In this document: positions 9,208 to 18,517 of the stretch, piece by piece
How positions within the stretch are numbered: the stretch's first letter is position 1
How the letters are laid out: each line of letters begins with the position of its first letter
NCBI GenBank assembly: GCA_937919165.1
Contig: CALFPO010000026.1
Span: 4,777-68,776, forward strand
Source of the DNA: an uncultured Bacillota bacterium
GTDB taxonomy: Bacteria > Bacillota_I > Bacilli_A > Erysipelotrichales > Erysipelotrichaceae
Direction of reading: 5' to 3'
Length of the DNA: 64,000 nt
Translations under genes and position numbers: made by a program
Notes under the pieces: model-generated
Database searches by the model: none
What the model was told of the DNA's origin: nothing
The model's input: only the letters and a program-made list of their open reading frames with translations

Positions 9208-10305
9208 ATGACTGAGCAAGAATGTAAGACATTTTCCAAGAATGATACCTATGTTACAAAAGGTATTGCAATTCTTTTGATGCTTTTCCATCATGTATTT
9301 TTTAACACTTTTGTTATCGATGGGGTTCATACAGAATTAACATTCATACTTCCTTCACTAACAAGACTATTGTGTAAATATGGCAACGTTTGTGTAGCTA
9401 TTTTTTCGACGCTTAGTGGCTACGGTATCTATAAGCAGTTAAAGAAATATGATTTAAAAGAAGTAATAGTAAAAAGAGAAATAAAACTCTTGGGAACATA
9501 TATTCCAATTTTTGTATTAAGTTCTTTGATTTATATAATTAACAATAATTCACCTAATGAGGGAGGCATAATTGCATATTTAACCATCTTTGGATTAGGG
9601 GAGTACAATTCTGTTTCTATCATTTTTAGAATTATCATAAATATGTTTGGCTTGAATGCATTATTTCATATGCCAACATTAAATCCGTCTTGGTGGTATC
9701 TAAGTGTTGCACACATTATAAATTTTGTTTTGCCTATTTTTATCAAAATAGCCGAATCAAAAAGAATAAAAAATGTAGTATTGGCAATAATTGTAGTTTA
9801 CTGCGCATATGTGACAAAAGACTCATATTCATACCAAGGCGGTTTTTCTTCGAATCTAATGGCATCATATTTCGGATACTATATTGGCACAACCGAGATC
9901 TTTGAGAGAAGTAACAACATCACGAATTCTATTGCAGCGGCAATATTCTTTGCTTGTGCAACCTTGCTGGATGTAAGTCTTCTGGAAACACTTGATACAT
10001 ATTTTTGTTTTTCGATAATGGGCATCTGTTTGATGATTTTCGTTAAATACTTCCGTCCTATACACATAGAAATCATTGAAAAGCCGTTATCTTTTTTTGG
10101 AAAGCATTCTGGAACAATGTATATGATTCACAATTTTGTTATTGACTCATTTCTTCATTTTCCTATGAAGTATGCAGCGATGGTGTATGTTTTGGTCTTG
10201 TTGGTAACCTTATTAATAAGTGCGGTAGTTGATAGGATTTTTGGTATGATGCCATACAAAAGATTTCTTAATAAAATGCAGAATAAAACAATAGATTCCT
10301 TTTAG
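9208..10305 (+). CDS. Acyltransferase-3 family membrane protein
   Basis: This 365-residue protein has about ten membrane spans and the acyltransferase-3 pattern. The first span ends with LFHHVFF, which supplies the family His pair, and the second is followed by LSGYGIYKQ. A late YMIHNF motif is also typical. Family members transfer acetyl or other acyl groups to sugars across the membrane. An AAAGAGG ribosome site precedes the ATG by 5 bases. The gene is more AT-rich than the heptose genes on either side, so it may be a separate insertion into that set. It is one of four such acyltransferases in the window. Confidence 0.86.
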   Translation: MTEQECKTFSKNDTYVTKGIAILLMLFHHVFFNTFVIDGVHTELTFILPSLTRLLCKYGNVCVAIFSTLSGYGIYKQLKKYDLKEVIVKREIKLLGTYIPIFVLSSLIYIINNNSPNEGGIIAYLTIFGLGEYNSVSIIFRIIINMFGLNALFHMPTLNPSWWYLSVAHIINFVLPIFIKIAESKRIKNVVLAIIVVYCAYVTKDSYSYQGGFSSNLMASYFGYYIGTTEIFERSNNITNSIAAAIFFACATLLDVSLLETLDTYFCFSIMGICLMIFVKYFRPIHIEIIEKPLSFFGKHSGTMYMIHNFVIDSFLHFPMKYAAMVYVLVLLVTLLISAVVDRIFGMMPYKRFLNKMQNKTIDSF

Positions 10306-10342
10306 GTTTGTTGTTGGTCGAAACAGCACCGAAAACATAGTA

Positions 10343-10351
10343 TGGTATAAT
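10343..10351 (+). promoter_or_regulatory. Extended -10 promoter for gmhA
   Basis: The sequence TGGTATAAT is a perfect extended -10 (TGnTATAAT). It lies 28 bases before the gmhA ATG, with an AGGAAGGAAAGGA purine-rich ribosome site in between. No good -35 is seen, as is common for extended -10 promoters. It follows a 74-base gap after the acyltransferase gene. Confidence 0.6.
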
Positions 10352-10379
10352 TTTTAGGAAGGAAAGGATTCTTTTTGTT

Positions 10380-11027
10380 ATGAGAAAAATTGTAAAACAG
10401 GAATTTGAGAACTTGTTTGAAAGATATCCTCAGCTTGAGGTTTGCAGAAAAGATATCGAGAAAGCATATAACTTATTACAAAAAACATACGACAACAATC
10501 ACAAGCTTTTGATTGCCGGAAATGGCGGTTCAGCAGCTGATAGCGAACATATGGCCGGTGAGCTCATGAAGCGTTTTAAGGCTCCTAGGCCTATAGATAA
10601 TGAATTAAGAAAGAAACTCATTAAAGTTGATAAGGAAATCGGTGAAAGATTGTCTAATGATTTGGAATCTCCTTTGAGAGCCGTTCCTTTGACATCGCAT
10701 ATATCCATTACTACAGCATACATGAATGATGCTGATGCTAAGGGTGTGTATGCACAACAGATGCTTGGTTTTGGCGATGATGGTGATACATTCATCGGCA
10801 TTTCTACTTCAGGCAATTCGGAGAACATCATCAATGCCTGCGTTGTTGCAAAGGCAATGGGAATCAAGATAATCGGATTGACAGGAGAAAAAGAAAGCAA
10901 ATTATCCAAGATGGCCGATATCTGCATAAGAGTTCCAGAGGCGGATACTTATAAAGTTCAGGAATTGCATCTTCCTATATATCATTGTCTATGCTTGATG
11001 CTGGAGAATAACTATTTTAGGAAATAA
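10380..11027 (+). CDS. gmhA: Sedoheptulose-7-phosphate isomerase
   Basis: This 215-residue SIS-domain protein matches GmhA, which converts sedoheptulose 7-phosphate to D-glycero-D-manno-heptose 7-phosphate, the first committed step of heptose synthesis. The phosphosugar-binding segments GNGGSAADSEHMAGEL (from about residue 49) and STSGNSENI are present, as is the C-terminal VQELHLPIYH stretch. Length is about normal, with a short insertion near residues 70-100. It has its own promoter and ribosome site and is followed 2 bases later by the HddA-like kinase, its pathway partner. Confidence 0.92.
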   Translation: MRKIVKQEFENLFERYPQLEVCRKDIEKAYNLLQKTYDNNHKLLIAGNGGSAADSEHMAGELMKRFKAPRPIDNELRKKLIKVDKEIGERLSNDLESPLRAVPLTSHISITTAYMNDADAKGVYAQQMLGFGDDGDTFIGISTSGNSENIINACVVAKAMGIKIIGLTGEKESKLSKMADICIRVPEADTYKVQELHLPIYHCLCLMLENNYFRK

Positions 11028-11029
11028 TC

Positions 11030-12040
11030 ATGATAATAACTAAGACCCCTTTCAGGATGTCCTTCTTTGGCGGAGGAACTGACATAAAAGAATTCTATGA
11101 GAAAAACGGCGGAGCAGTAATTTCTTCTACTTTTGATAAGTATGTATATGTGACTGTAAGACATCTTCCAAGATTTTTTGAATACAAGAATCAAGTAACC
11201 TATTCCAAGATTGAAAGAACCAATAACACTGAAGATATAGAACATCCAATGGTCAGAAATGCAATGAAGCATCTTGATATGCATGAGTTGCTTATCCAAT
11301 ATGATGCCGATCTTCCTGCAAGGTCGGGTCTTGGAAGCAGCAGTTCTTTTGCTGTGGGTCTGATAAATGCCTTCTATGCCTTAAAGGGAAAGTATGCCGA
11401 CAAGAGAAAGCTTGCGGATGATGCAATCTATGTTGAAAGAGAAATGTGCCAGGAATCAGGTGGTCTGCAAGATCAGATTGCTGCTTCATATGGTGGTCTG
11501 AACAGAATAGATTTCGATGAGAATGGCTATACTGTAACGCCAATAATCATTTCTCCTGAAAGAAAAGAAAAGCTCAATGATAATCTGATGCTGTTCTTTA
11601 CGGGATTCTCAAGATTCTCTGCCGATGTTCAGAAAGATACCAAGAAGAATATCGAGAAGAAGACTGAGATTCTTATGGAAATGAAGAATATGGTTGATGA
11701 AGCAGAAAAGATTCTGGAAGATAAGACAAGAAATCTTAACGACTTTGGTAAGCTGATGGATAAGTCTTGGAAACTCAAAAGGGAAACAGGTTCCAAGATC
11801 AGCACAAACGAAATCGATAAGATATATGACAAAGCTATTGAGGCTGGTGCCTTAGGTGGAAAGCTGCTTGGTGCTGGCGGTGGCGGATTCATGCTGTTCT
11901 ATGTGCCTAAAGTTAAACAGAAGAAGGTCAAGGAAGCATTGAATAATCTACTGTATGTTCCATTCAGATTCGAGAATCAGGGAACACAGATCATATACTA
12001 CACACCTGAGCAGTTCAGTGTTGAAGGAGCGATGAAATGA
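11030..12040 (+). CDS. hddA: D-glycero-alpha-D-manno-heptose-7-phosphate kinase (GHMP family)
   Basis: This 336-residue GHMP kinase matches HddA, which phosphorylates D-glycero-D-manno-heptose 7-phosphate at C1 in the GDP-heptose route. The N-terminal TPFRMSFFGGGTD motif, the ATP-binding PARSGLGSSSSFAVG at residues 96-110 and the C-terminal GAGGGGFM motif are all intact. The kinase being of the GHMP type, rather than the PfkB-type HldE, points to the alpha-anomer/GDP branch of the pathway rather than the ADP-heptose route of lipopolysaccharide. The stop overlaps the dehydratase start by 4 bases. Confidence 0.9.
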   Translation: MIITKTPFRMSFFGGGTDIKEFYEKNGGAVISSTFDKYVYVTVRHLPRFFEYKNQVTYSKIERTNNTEDIEHPMVRNAMKHLDMHELLIQYDADLPARSGLGSSSSFAVGLINAFYALKGKYADKRKLADDAIYVEREMCQESGGLQDQIAASYGGLNRIDFDENGYTVTPIIISPERKEKLNDNLMLFFTGFSRFSADVQKDTKKNIEKKTEILMEMKNMVDEAEKILEDKTRNLNDFGKLMDKSWKLKRETGSKISTNEIDKIYDKAIEAGALGGKLLGAGGGGFMLFYVPKVKQKKVKEALNNLLYVPFRFENQGTQIIYYTPEQFSVEGAMK

Positions 12041-13071
12041 CAAGAGCACTTATTACAGGAATAACCGGAATGGTTGGATCGCATCTATGCGATTTCTTGC
12101 TGGAGAATACCGATTGGGATGTATACGGCGTATGCCGTTGGAGAAGTCCGTTGGATAATGTTGAACATCTCTTGGAAAGAGTCAACAACAAAGATAGAGT
12201 GTTCTTTGATTATGCCGATCTCAATGATGAGATGTCGCTCATAACTGTAATCAAGAAGGTTAAGCCTGATTACGTATTTCATCTGGCGGCTCAGTCATAT
12301 CCTTTGACAAGCTTCACTGCGCCGATTGATACATTGAATACGAATATTTTGGGAACATGCAGATTGCTGGAAGCAATCCATCTTGTTATGGAAGAAGAGA
12401 AGGAATACAAGCCTGTAATACATGTGTGTGCATCAAGCGAAGTATTCGGCAAGATTCCTGCAAGCGAAAAGCCTGCAAACGGCATCAACGAAGAATGCCG
12501 TTTCCATCCGGCATCACCTTATGCAATCTCTAAAGTTGGAACCGATCTGCTTGGAAGATACTATGCTGAAGCATACGGCATGACTGTCATGACGACAAGA
12601 ATGTTTACCCATACCGGCCCAAGACGTGGCGATGTCTTCCATGAGTCAACATTCGCAAAGCAGATTGCAATGATTGAGGCAGGGCTCATTGAACCTAAGG
12701 TAATGGTTGGAAATCTTGATTCACTTAGAACATATGCCGATGTAAGAGATGCCGTCAGGGCATACTATATGCTTGTTACATGCGATCCTGTTCCTGGTGA
12801 ATACTACAATATCGGTGGTTCATATACATGCACAGTCGGCGATACATTAAGAACTCTGATGTCGTTCTCTGATATGAAGGATAAGATTGAAGTTGTTACC
12901 GATCCAGAAAGATTAAGACCGATTGATGCTGATCTGCAGATCCCTGATTGCACAAAGTTCAAGGCCCATACTGGATGGGAGCCAAACATTCCATATGAGA
13001 AGACCATGAAGGATCTTTTGGATTACTGGAGAGCAAGAGTAAAGAAAGGCGAAGTATTCTTGACTAGATAA
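12037..13071 (+). CDS. GDP-sugar 4,6-dehydratase (Gmd/DmhA-like)
   Basis: This 344-residue extended SDR matches GDP-mannose 4,6-dehydratases. It has GITGMVG at 8-14, the catalytic Tyr162 and Lys166 in YAISK, and the RMFTHTGPRRG segment typical of that family. Gmd makes GDP-4-keto-6-deoxymannose, while the close relative DmhA acts on GDP-D-manno-heptose. No mannose-1-phosphate guanylyltransferase or phosphomannomutase gene is in the window, and the kinase and fused enzyme alongside make GDP-heptose, so the heptose substrate is more likely here. Sequence alone cannot separate the two. Confidence 0.85.
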   Translation: MTRALITGITGMVGSHLCDFLLENTDWDVYGVCRWRSPLDNVEHLLERVNNKDRVFFDYADLNDEMSLITVIKKVKPDYVFHLAAQSYPLTSFTAPIDTLNTNILGTCRLLEAIHLVMEEEKEYKPVIHVCASSEVFGKIPASEKPANGINEECRFHPASPYAISKVGTDLLGRYYAEAYGMTVMTTRMFTHTGPRRGDVFHESTFAKQIAMIEAGLIEPKVMVGNLDSLRTYADVRDAVRAYYMLVTCDPVPGEYYNIGGSYTCTVGDTLRTLMSFSDMKDKIEVVTDPERLRPIDADLQIPDCTKFKAHTGWEPNIPYEKTMKDLLDYWRARVKKGEVFLTR

Positions 13072-13072
13072 T

Positions 13073-14083
13073 ATGGGAAAGAAACTGATAATACTGTCTG
13101 AACAGAAGTCTTATATCAAGAAGTCTGCAAGTGCTCCTCAGGTCGATGGACAGGAGAGAGGCTTTTTGAAGTATGGAAATGGTGAAGTTGACATCAAATA
13201 CAAAAGCATCATTTTGAAGAACATAAACAGATTCACATCTAAGCTGCATATGCCTCTGTTATGCGATTCGTTTACTAAGAAGAAATATGAGAATTCTGTT
13301 TTCATCCATATCTCGGTGAATCTGAACTATCTCGAAGACAACGTTCATCTATTGAAGGAACTCAAGAAACATGGCAATGAGGTTGCCTTGTACTGCTACG
13401 ATTGCTGGGAACCTGAATTCGAGGAATGGAGAAAGGTGATCGATGAAATCAATCCGGATTATCTGTTCTTTGCTTACAAGCTTACGGATGAGTATTATCG
13501 CAAAAATGGATACAACAGCTATTGGGTACCGTTGAGTGCTGATTATGAAGTGTTCAAATATAAAGACAAGCCTAGAACAAGAATGTTCATGCAGATGGGA
13601 AGATTCAACAAAGATATCCATTCTAGCATCCTCAAATATTTAGAGAATCATAATCTTGAGGACAATCGTGATAACTATGCATACCGTCGCGACAGGAATG
13701 AGACGCTCTATCCTGAATTGAGCGATTTGGTAGATGCCATTAATGAGACAAAATACTTTGTGTGCATTCCAAAGTTCTATGAGAACTTCAAGCGCACCGG
13801 AAATGTCAACGACATAATCTGCCGCTATTTTGAAGGTATGATCTGCAAGACGATGATTATCGGCAAGAAGCCAGAGACCTGGTCAGAACTGATGCCAGAA
13901 GATGCAATGATCACTTTTGAAGATGATTATTCTGACTTTGATGAGAAGATCGAATTCTTTGAGAAGAATCCCGACAAGTATCAGGAGATTGTTGATAGGA
14001 ATTATGACTATATTCTTAAGCACCATAGTTGGGGCAATAGATTGGAAACTATACTGAAGGCAATCAATGATGGCAAACAATAA
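13073..14083 (+). CDS. Glycosyltransferase-like protein with CgeB-type C-terminal domain
   Basis: This 336-residue protein looks like a GT-B glycosyltransferase with a short N-terminal part and a C-terminal domain of the Glyco_trans_1_2 (CgeB-like) type. The hallmarks are FAYKLTDEYY in the middle, YVPLSADYEVFKY-like spacing at about residues 155-165, and a final HHSWGNRLETIL helix. It has no membrane span. It begins 1 base after the dehydratase stop, so a role in transferring the heptose-derived sugar is reasonable but unproven. Donor and acceptor are unknown. Confidence 0.68.
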   Translation: MGKKLIILSEQKSYIKKSASAPQVDGQERGFLKYGNGEVDIKYKSIILKNINRFTSKLHMPLLCDSFTKKKYENSVFIHISVNLNYLEDNVHLLKELKKHGNEVALYCYDCWEPEFEEWRKVIDEINPDYLFFAYKLTDEYYRKNGYNSYWVPLSADYEVFKYKDKPRTRMFMQMGRFNKDIHSSILKYLENHNLEDNRDNYAYRRDRNETLYPELSDLVDAINETKYFVCIPKFYENFKRTGNVNDIICRYFEGMICKTMIIGKKPETWSELMPEDAMITFEDDYSDFDEKIEFFEKNPDKYQEIVDRNYDYILKHHSWGNRLETILKAINDGKQ

Positions 14084-15092
14084 GAAGCTTAATTTGGGGT
14101 TATGCATATTGAAGGCCTGGATGGCTTTGGAAGTGCTTCTGGTTCACAGATGCGACTTTTCTGATTATCCCAATGCAGTCTTTCATTTCTTGAAAATTGT
14201 TGGACCAAGAAGTGTTCCGATCTTTTTCATCATCTCTTTCTATTTTTCTGAAAGCCTGATTGTGAAGAATAATCTGGATAAGTTCAAGTCAAGACTGCTG
14301 AGGCTATGGATACCTCAGGTTGGATGGGCAATCATATGCTGGCTGGGCTATGTAGTTATTGAGATAGTTTGTATGCATTATCTGCAGCTAAATCTATATG
14401 ATTTGTTGTTGGCAATTGTTTTTGGCTGCCGAAATGGTGTCAATCAGACCATGTGGTTCCAGCTTGTAATGATCATCTTAACAGTCTTCTATTTCTATCT
14501 GTTTAAGCTATTGGGCGAAAAGAAGGGCATGATTGCGACATATATCACTTTCGCGATTGCGATCATTCTGCAGGCTACAGGATGGAACTATGATCATCTG
14601 TGCAACCTGACTTTTGAACTGAATAATACAGTCGGCAACATCTTCCAGATGATGCCTTATGCATGCCTTGGATTATGGTTCAAGCATTTCAACATCTTTG
14701 AAAGATTCAAGGATAAGAGAGTCATTATCTGTGTTATCTTTACTGTTTTGCTGTTTGTGGGCATTGCCATTCCATATCCTGCATTCAAGGGATTCTTTGA
14801 AGGCTTTGACCCAATGCATATGTCAATCTGTCTATTCATTATTTTTTTGTTCCTTCCATTGGATGATGTTTCAGATAGAACAAGAAACATAATCATGAAG
14901 GCTACAAGATATACGCTTGGCGTATATGCAGCACATCGTTTGGTTTACAGCTATCTGGACATTATCTATGATCTGCTGAATATCAGTTTTGGCAGCTTCA
15001 CAAAATGCATCATCACATATCTTGTATGTTATCTGGTTTCATGGATTATCGATAGGATTCCTAATAAGTACATAAAAGGATTGGTTGACTAG
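14067..15092 (+). CDS. Acyltransferase-3 family membrane protein
   Basis: This 341-residue protein has about ten membrane spans in the acyltransferase-3 arrangement. The first span carries LLVHRCD, with the family His, and the second is followed by SFYFSES. A late YAAHRLVY motif is also typical of the family. The gene starts 17 bases inside the preceding glycosyltransferase gene and its end touches the flippase gene, so it belongs to the same transcript. The likely job is O- or N-acylation of a lipid-linked or surface glycan. The acyl group and the sugar are not known. Confidence 0.84.
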   Translation: MMANNKKLNLGLCILKAWMALEVLLVHRCDFSDYPNAVFHFLKIVGPRSVPIFFIISFYFSESLIVKNNLDKFKSRLLRLWIPQVGWAIICWLGYVVIEIVCMHYLQLNLYDLLLAIVFGCRNGVNQTMWFQLVMIILTVFYFYLFKLLGEKKGMIATYITFAIAIILQATGWNYDHLCNLTFELNNTVGNIFQMMPYACLGLWFKHFNIFERFKDKRVIICVIFTVLLFVGIAIPYPAFKGFFEGFDPMHMSICLFIIFLFLPLDDVSDRTRNIIMKATRYTLGVYAAHRLVYSYLDIIYDLLNISFGSFTKCIITYLVCYLVSWIIDRIPNKYIKGLVD

Positions 15093-15099
15093 TTTTGGC

Positions 15100-16626
15100 A
15101 TGAAAAAGAATAGAACCAAGAACATTGCAATCACAATTGGCATGAGCTTGCTGAGCGAGGGCGTCGCACTCATCTGTGGCCTTGTTTTGCCGAATATGAT
15201 CCTTACAACATTTGGATCTGCTTATAACGGCATCACTCAGTCTATATCCCAATTCATCTCATATATATCTCTCATGAAAGCAGGAATAGGAGGGGCTACT
15301 GCTGTAGCTCTTTACAAGCCTTTGGCTGAGAACGACACAAGAGAGATAAGTGAAGTTCTGGCGTCAACCGAGAAATTCATGAGAAAGATCTCTTTGATTT
15401 TCTTGGCTTTCATAATTGGCCTGTCGATTGTCTATCCGACATTCATCGTCAAGGACTACGATTGGTGGTTTACTGCCTCGCTGATATTTATCATTTCGCT
15501 TTCAACTTTTGGGCAATATTATTTTGGCTTTACCTATCAGACACTGTTGAGTGCCGACCAGAAGGATTACATAACAGCATTGCTGGAAATAACGACAATA
15601 GTCTTGAATACCATTGTTGCGGTAATCCTGATGAACAACAATTTTTCCTTGCATATCGTCAAGCTTGGAAGTTCGCTGGTCAATCTGATTCCGCCTATCT
15701 TCTTGTATATCTATTGTCATAAGAAATATAAGCTGATAAAGGGAATCAAGCCAAGCGAAGACAAGATTCCGCAGAAGTGGGATGCGGCAGCTCATGAGGT
15801 TGCATCGTTCATAAATAACAATACGGATGTTGTAATTCTTACTCTGTTCTCTTCAATGACCGAGATTTCCGTATATACCGTATACCATTACGTTATCGCC
15901 AATCTCAAGAAGATTGTGACCAGATTCACTGTTGGATTCGGAGCTGCGTTCGGTGACATGTATGCCAGAAACGAAATAGAGGCAATGCATAAGAACCTCG
16001 GAATCTTCGAATTGCTGATATACTCATTCACATCGATCCTTTATTCCGTGACCCTTGTGATGATGATACCGTTTGTTTCGATCTATACGATCAAGGTTAC
16101 TGATGCAAACTACATCAGACCTCTTTTCTCCTTTTTCCTTGTCATAGGTGGAGTCTTCAACTGCTTTAGAGTTCCATATCGTGCAATAACAATTGCTGCT
16201 GGCCATTATAAGCAGACAAGAAACGGAGCCATAATGGAAGCCGTAATCAATATAGCCATTTCTGTTACATGTGTTATTCTGTTTGGCCTTATCGGTGTTG
16301 CAATCGGCTCTATGTGTGCTATGATCTTCAGGACCCTGCAGTATGTTCTTTATTTATCCAAGAACATCATGAATAGAGACGTCGAATACTTCTTGAGGCA
16401 TGCATTGCTATGCTTTGCAATCATGGGCGTTGTTTATGTGGTTGCGCAGCTGTACATTCCTGCATCCATGACTAACTGGTATACTTGGATCGTTTATGCA
16501 GCTATTACAACGCTGATAGCTTCGGCTTTGACGATAGGAACAGATTTTTTGTTCTATAAGGAAGACACCCTGAATTTCCTTAGAAAGATAAAGGGAATTT
16601 TCTTCAGAAAGAAAAAGGAAGCATAG
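15100..16626 (+). CDS. Wzx-like polysaccharide flippase (first of two)
   Basis: This protein of about 508 residues has roughly 12-14 membrane spans and the MATE/MOP-like layout of polysaccharide flippases. Characteristic parts are an early LPNMILTTFG loop, ISQFISYISLMKAGIGGA near residue 60 and the conserved FGAAFGDMYA. It should move an undecaprenyl-diphosphate-linked oligosaccharide to the outer face of the membrane. I chose the ATG at 15100; an in-frame TTG at 15085 inside the previous gene is less likely. A second, distinct flippase lies at 31526, so this one may serve a separate glycan. Confidence 0.85.
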   Translation: MKKNRTKNIAITIGMSLLSEGVALICGLVLPNMILTTFGSAYNGITQSISQFISYISLMKAGIGGATAVALYKPLAENDTREISEVLASTEKFMRKISLIFLAFIIGLSIVYPTFIVKDYDWWFTASLIFIISLSTFGQYYFGFTYQTLLSADQKDYITALLEITTIVLNTIVAVILMNNNFSLHIVKLGSSLVNLIPPIFLYIYCHKKYKLIKGIKPSEDKIPQKWDAAAHEVASFINNNTDVVILTLFSSMTEISVYTVYHYVIANLKKIVTRFTVGFGAAFGDMYARNEIEAMHKNLGIFELLIYSFTSILYSVTLVMMIPFVSIYTIKVTDANYIRPLFSFFLVIGGVFNCFRVPYRAITIAAGHYKQTRNGAIMEAVINIAISVTCVILFGLIGVAIGSMCAMIFRTLQYVLYLSKNIMNRDVEYFLRHALLCFAIMGVVYVVAQLYIPASMTNWYTWIVYAAITTLIASALTIGTDFLFYKEDTLNFLRKIKGIFFRKKKEA

Positions 16627-17415
16627 ATGAAAAGAGTACCTATTGAAGAATGTAGAAAGATTTCCTTGGATATCTTGATAGATGTTGCAGCCTTTTGCGA
16701 AGAACATGATATGAGATATTATCTTTCGGTTGGTACTTTGCTTGGTGCTGTCAGACACAAAGGCTTCATTCCTTGGGATGATGACATAGACATCATGATG
16801 CCTAGGCCCGACTATAAGAGATTCTTGAGCGAATACAACGGCAAGTATAGAGTGCTTAAGCCATCAGCAGGTTTACTTTACTATGCCAAAGTCTATGATC
16901 CACATACCATTAAATATGAAGCAGATACCGACTACAAGAAGAACAAAGCTATCGGTGTTGATGTGGATATATTTCCATTGGATGGAATAGTCAACGATAA
17001 GGAAACAATTGATAAGCTGTATAAAAAATCTTGCTTCCTGGAGACATTGCTGAGACTGTCGAATCAGCCTATTTTCCTTCGTAAGAATCCAATCAAGGCT
17101 ATTAATAGAATTATTCCAAGAATCATTGGGTCAAAGAACCTGGTGAAGCTAATTGAGAAGAACGCTCAGACATACGATTATGATACAAGCGATTATGTTG
17201 TAAGAATGAGATGGTCGCCTAATGGTTTTACTGGAGCTTTGCCTAAAGCGGTATATGAGAAAGACTATGGCGAATTTGAGGGACATAGATTCTGTATACC
17301 TAAAGGCTATGATGAATGGCTGACGGCTTTCTTTGGAGACTACATGACATTGCCTCCAGAAGATGATAGAGTGACGCACGATTTCGAGTGCTATAGGATA
17401 GACAATGAAGACTAA
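16627..17415 (+). CDS. LicD-family phosphotransferase
   Basis: This 262-residue protein belongs to the LicD/fukutin-like nucleotidyltransferase-fold family. The core is seen in GTLLGAVRHKGFIPWDDDID, followed by GVDVDIFPLDG, which hold the metal-binding acidic residues. LicD enzymes add phosphocholine or other phospho-alcohols such as phosphoglycerol or phosphoribitol to glycans. No choline uptake or activation genes (LicABC) are nearby, so the transferred group is open. It begins at the base after the flippase stop and overlaps the next glycosyltransferase by 11 bases. Confidence 0.88.
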   Translation: MKRVPIEECRKISLDILIDVAAFCEEHDMRYYLSVGTLLGAVRHKGFIPWDDDIDIMMPRPDYKRFLSEYNGKYRVLKPSAGLLYYAKVYDPHTIKYEADTDYKKNKAIGVDVDIFPLDGIVNDKETIDKLYKKSCFLETLLRLSNQPIFLRKNPIKAINRIIPRIIGSKNLVKLIEKNAQTYDYDTSDYVVRMRWSPNGFTGALPKAVYEKDYGEFEGHRFCIPKGYDEWLTAFFGDYMTLPPEDDRVTHDFECYRIDNED

Positions 17416-18517
17416 GGTAGTAGAGTTCATAGGAAGACTGCAAGATGGCGGAGCAGAGACCCTTGTAAAGGACTATGCTTTGTTGCTGGACAAGGATAGA
17501 TTTGATGTAACTGTATTGTGTGAAGACTATCGTCCTGAGTCCAACGTATACAAGACACTTGTAGAAAATGATGTCAAGATTGAAGTGATGTATGACTGGT
17601 CCTTTTTCTTCAATAAGGTTTTTGCAAGACTTTTTGGAAAGAAGTATGTTGCGATCTTATTCAAGAAAGCCATCAGAAAACTTCAGCCTGATGTTCTGCA
17701 TACTCATCTGGAATTGCTGGAGGTTCTGTATCATGCAAGAGAGAGTCTTGATGGCATCAAACTGTTCTTCACGTGCCACAATCCTCCACAGATGCTTATC
17801 GGTGATCAGAGGCCAAAAGAAAGAGATGCTTGTCGATATCTTATTGAACATAAAGGCTTAAGGCTTATTGCTTTGCATGAAGATATGGCTAAAGAAATTG
17901 ACGAGATGTTTGGCATAGACAATACTGCCGTCATCAGAAACGGCATCAATTTCAGCAGATTCAGAAATATACCGAAATCTAAGGAAGAGATAAGAAAAGA
18001 GAATGATATCCCAGAGGATGCCTATGTGATAGGGCAGATAGGAAGATTTGCCTATCAGAAGAATCCTGAATTCACGGTAGAAGTATTCAATGAATTATTG
18101 AAGATAAACGATAAGGCTCATCTTGTTCTGATAGGAAGAGGAAGACAAGAGAATGAGCTCAGGAAAATGGTCAGTGATCTTGGAATCGAAGATAGAGTTC
18201 ATATATTGGTTGGAAGGGATGATGTCCCTGAACTTCTTAAGGCTATGGATGTATTCATCTTCCCATCAAGATTTGAGGGACTGGGAATCGTTCTGATTGA
18301 GGCACAGGTATCTGGCCTTCCATGCGTAACATCCGACAACATTCCGTTTGAGGCATACCAAAGCAAGAACATAACAAGACTAAGTCTTGATGCTCCAAAG
18401 GAAGAATGGATAGAGGCATTATTGAATCCAAAAGGCAATATCGAAAGATATGGCGATATCAATGACTACGATATGAAAAAAGAGATAAAGAATCTTGAGG
18501 ATCTTTATCTCCAATAA
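17405..18517 (+). CDS. GT4-family glycosyltransferase
   Basis: This 370-residue soluble protein is a GT-B glycosyltransferase of family 4. The N-terminal domain begins with the GGAETLV acceptor-side loop, and the C-terminal domain carries IGRFAYQKNPE and the retaining EX7E motif in FEGLGIVLIEAQ. The gene overlaps the LicD gene by 11 bases. It ends at 18517, the base next to the stop of the opposing ATP-grasp gene, so it closes the forward gene block. I see no hairpin terminator between the two. The sugar is unknown. Confidence 0.88.
   Translation: MKTKVVEFIGRLQDGGAETLVKDYALLLDKDRFDVTVLCEDYRPESNVYKTLVENDVKIEVMYDWSFFFNKVFARLFGKKYVAILFKKAIRKLQPDVLHTHLELLEVLYHARESLDGIKLFFTCHNPPQMLIGDQRPKERDACRYLIEHKGLRLIALHEDMAKEIDEMFGIDNTAVIRNGINFSRFRNIPKSKEEIRKENDIPEDAYVIGQIGRFAYQKNPEFTVEVFNELLKINDKAHLVLIGRGRQENELRKMVSDLGIEDRVHILVGRDDVPELLKAMDVFIFPSRFEGLGIVLIEAQVSGLPCVTSDNIPFEAYQSKNITRLSLDAPKEEWIEALLNPKGNIERYGDINDYDMKKEIKNLEDLYLQ

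Noticed and set aside
10301..10335. An imperfect inverted repeat after the acyltransferase gene, considered as a terminator
   Set aside because: Pairing is broken and no T-run follows.
12037..13071. GDP-mannose 4,6-dehydratase as evidence for a GDP-fucose or GDP-rhamnose pathway
   Set aside because: No mannose-1-phosphate guanylyltransferase, phosphomannomutase or typical GDP-fucose synthase is present, while the heptose genes are adjacent.
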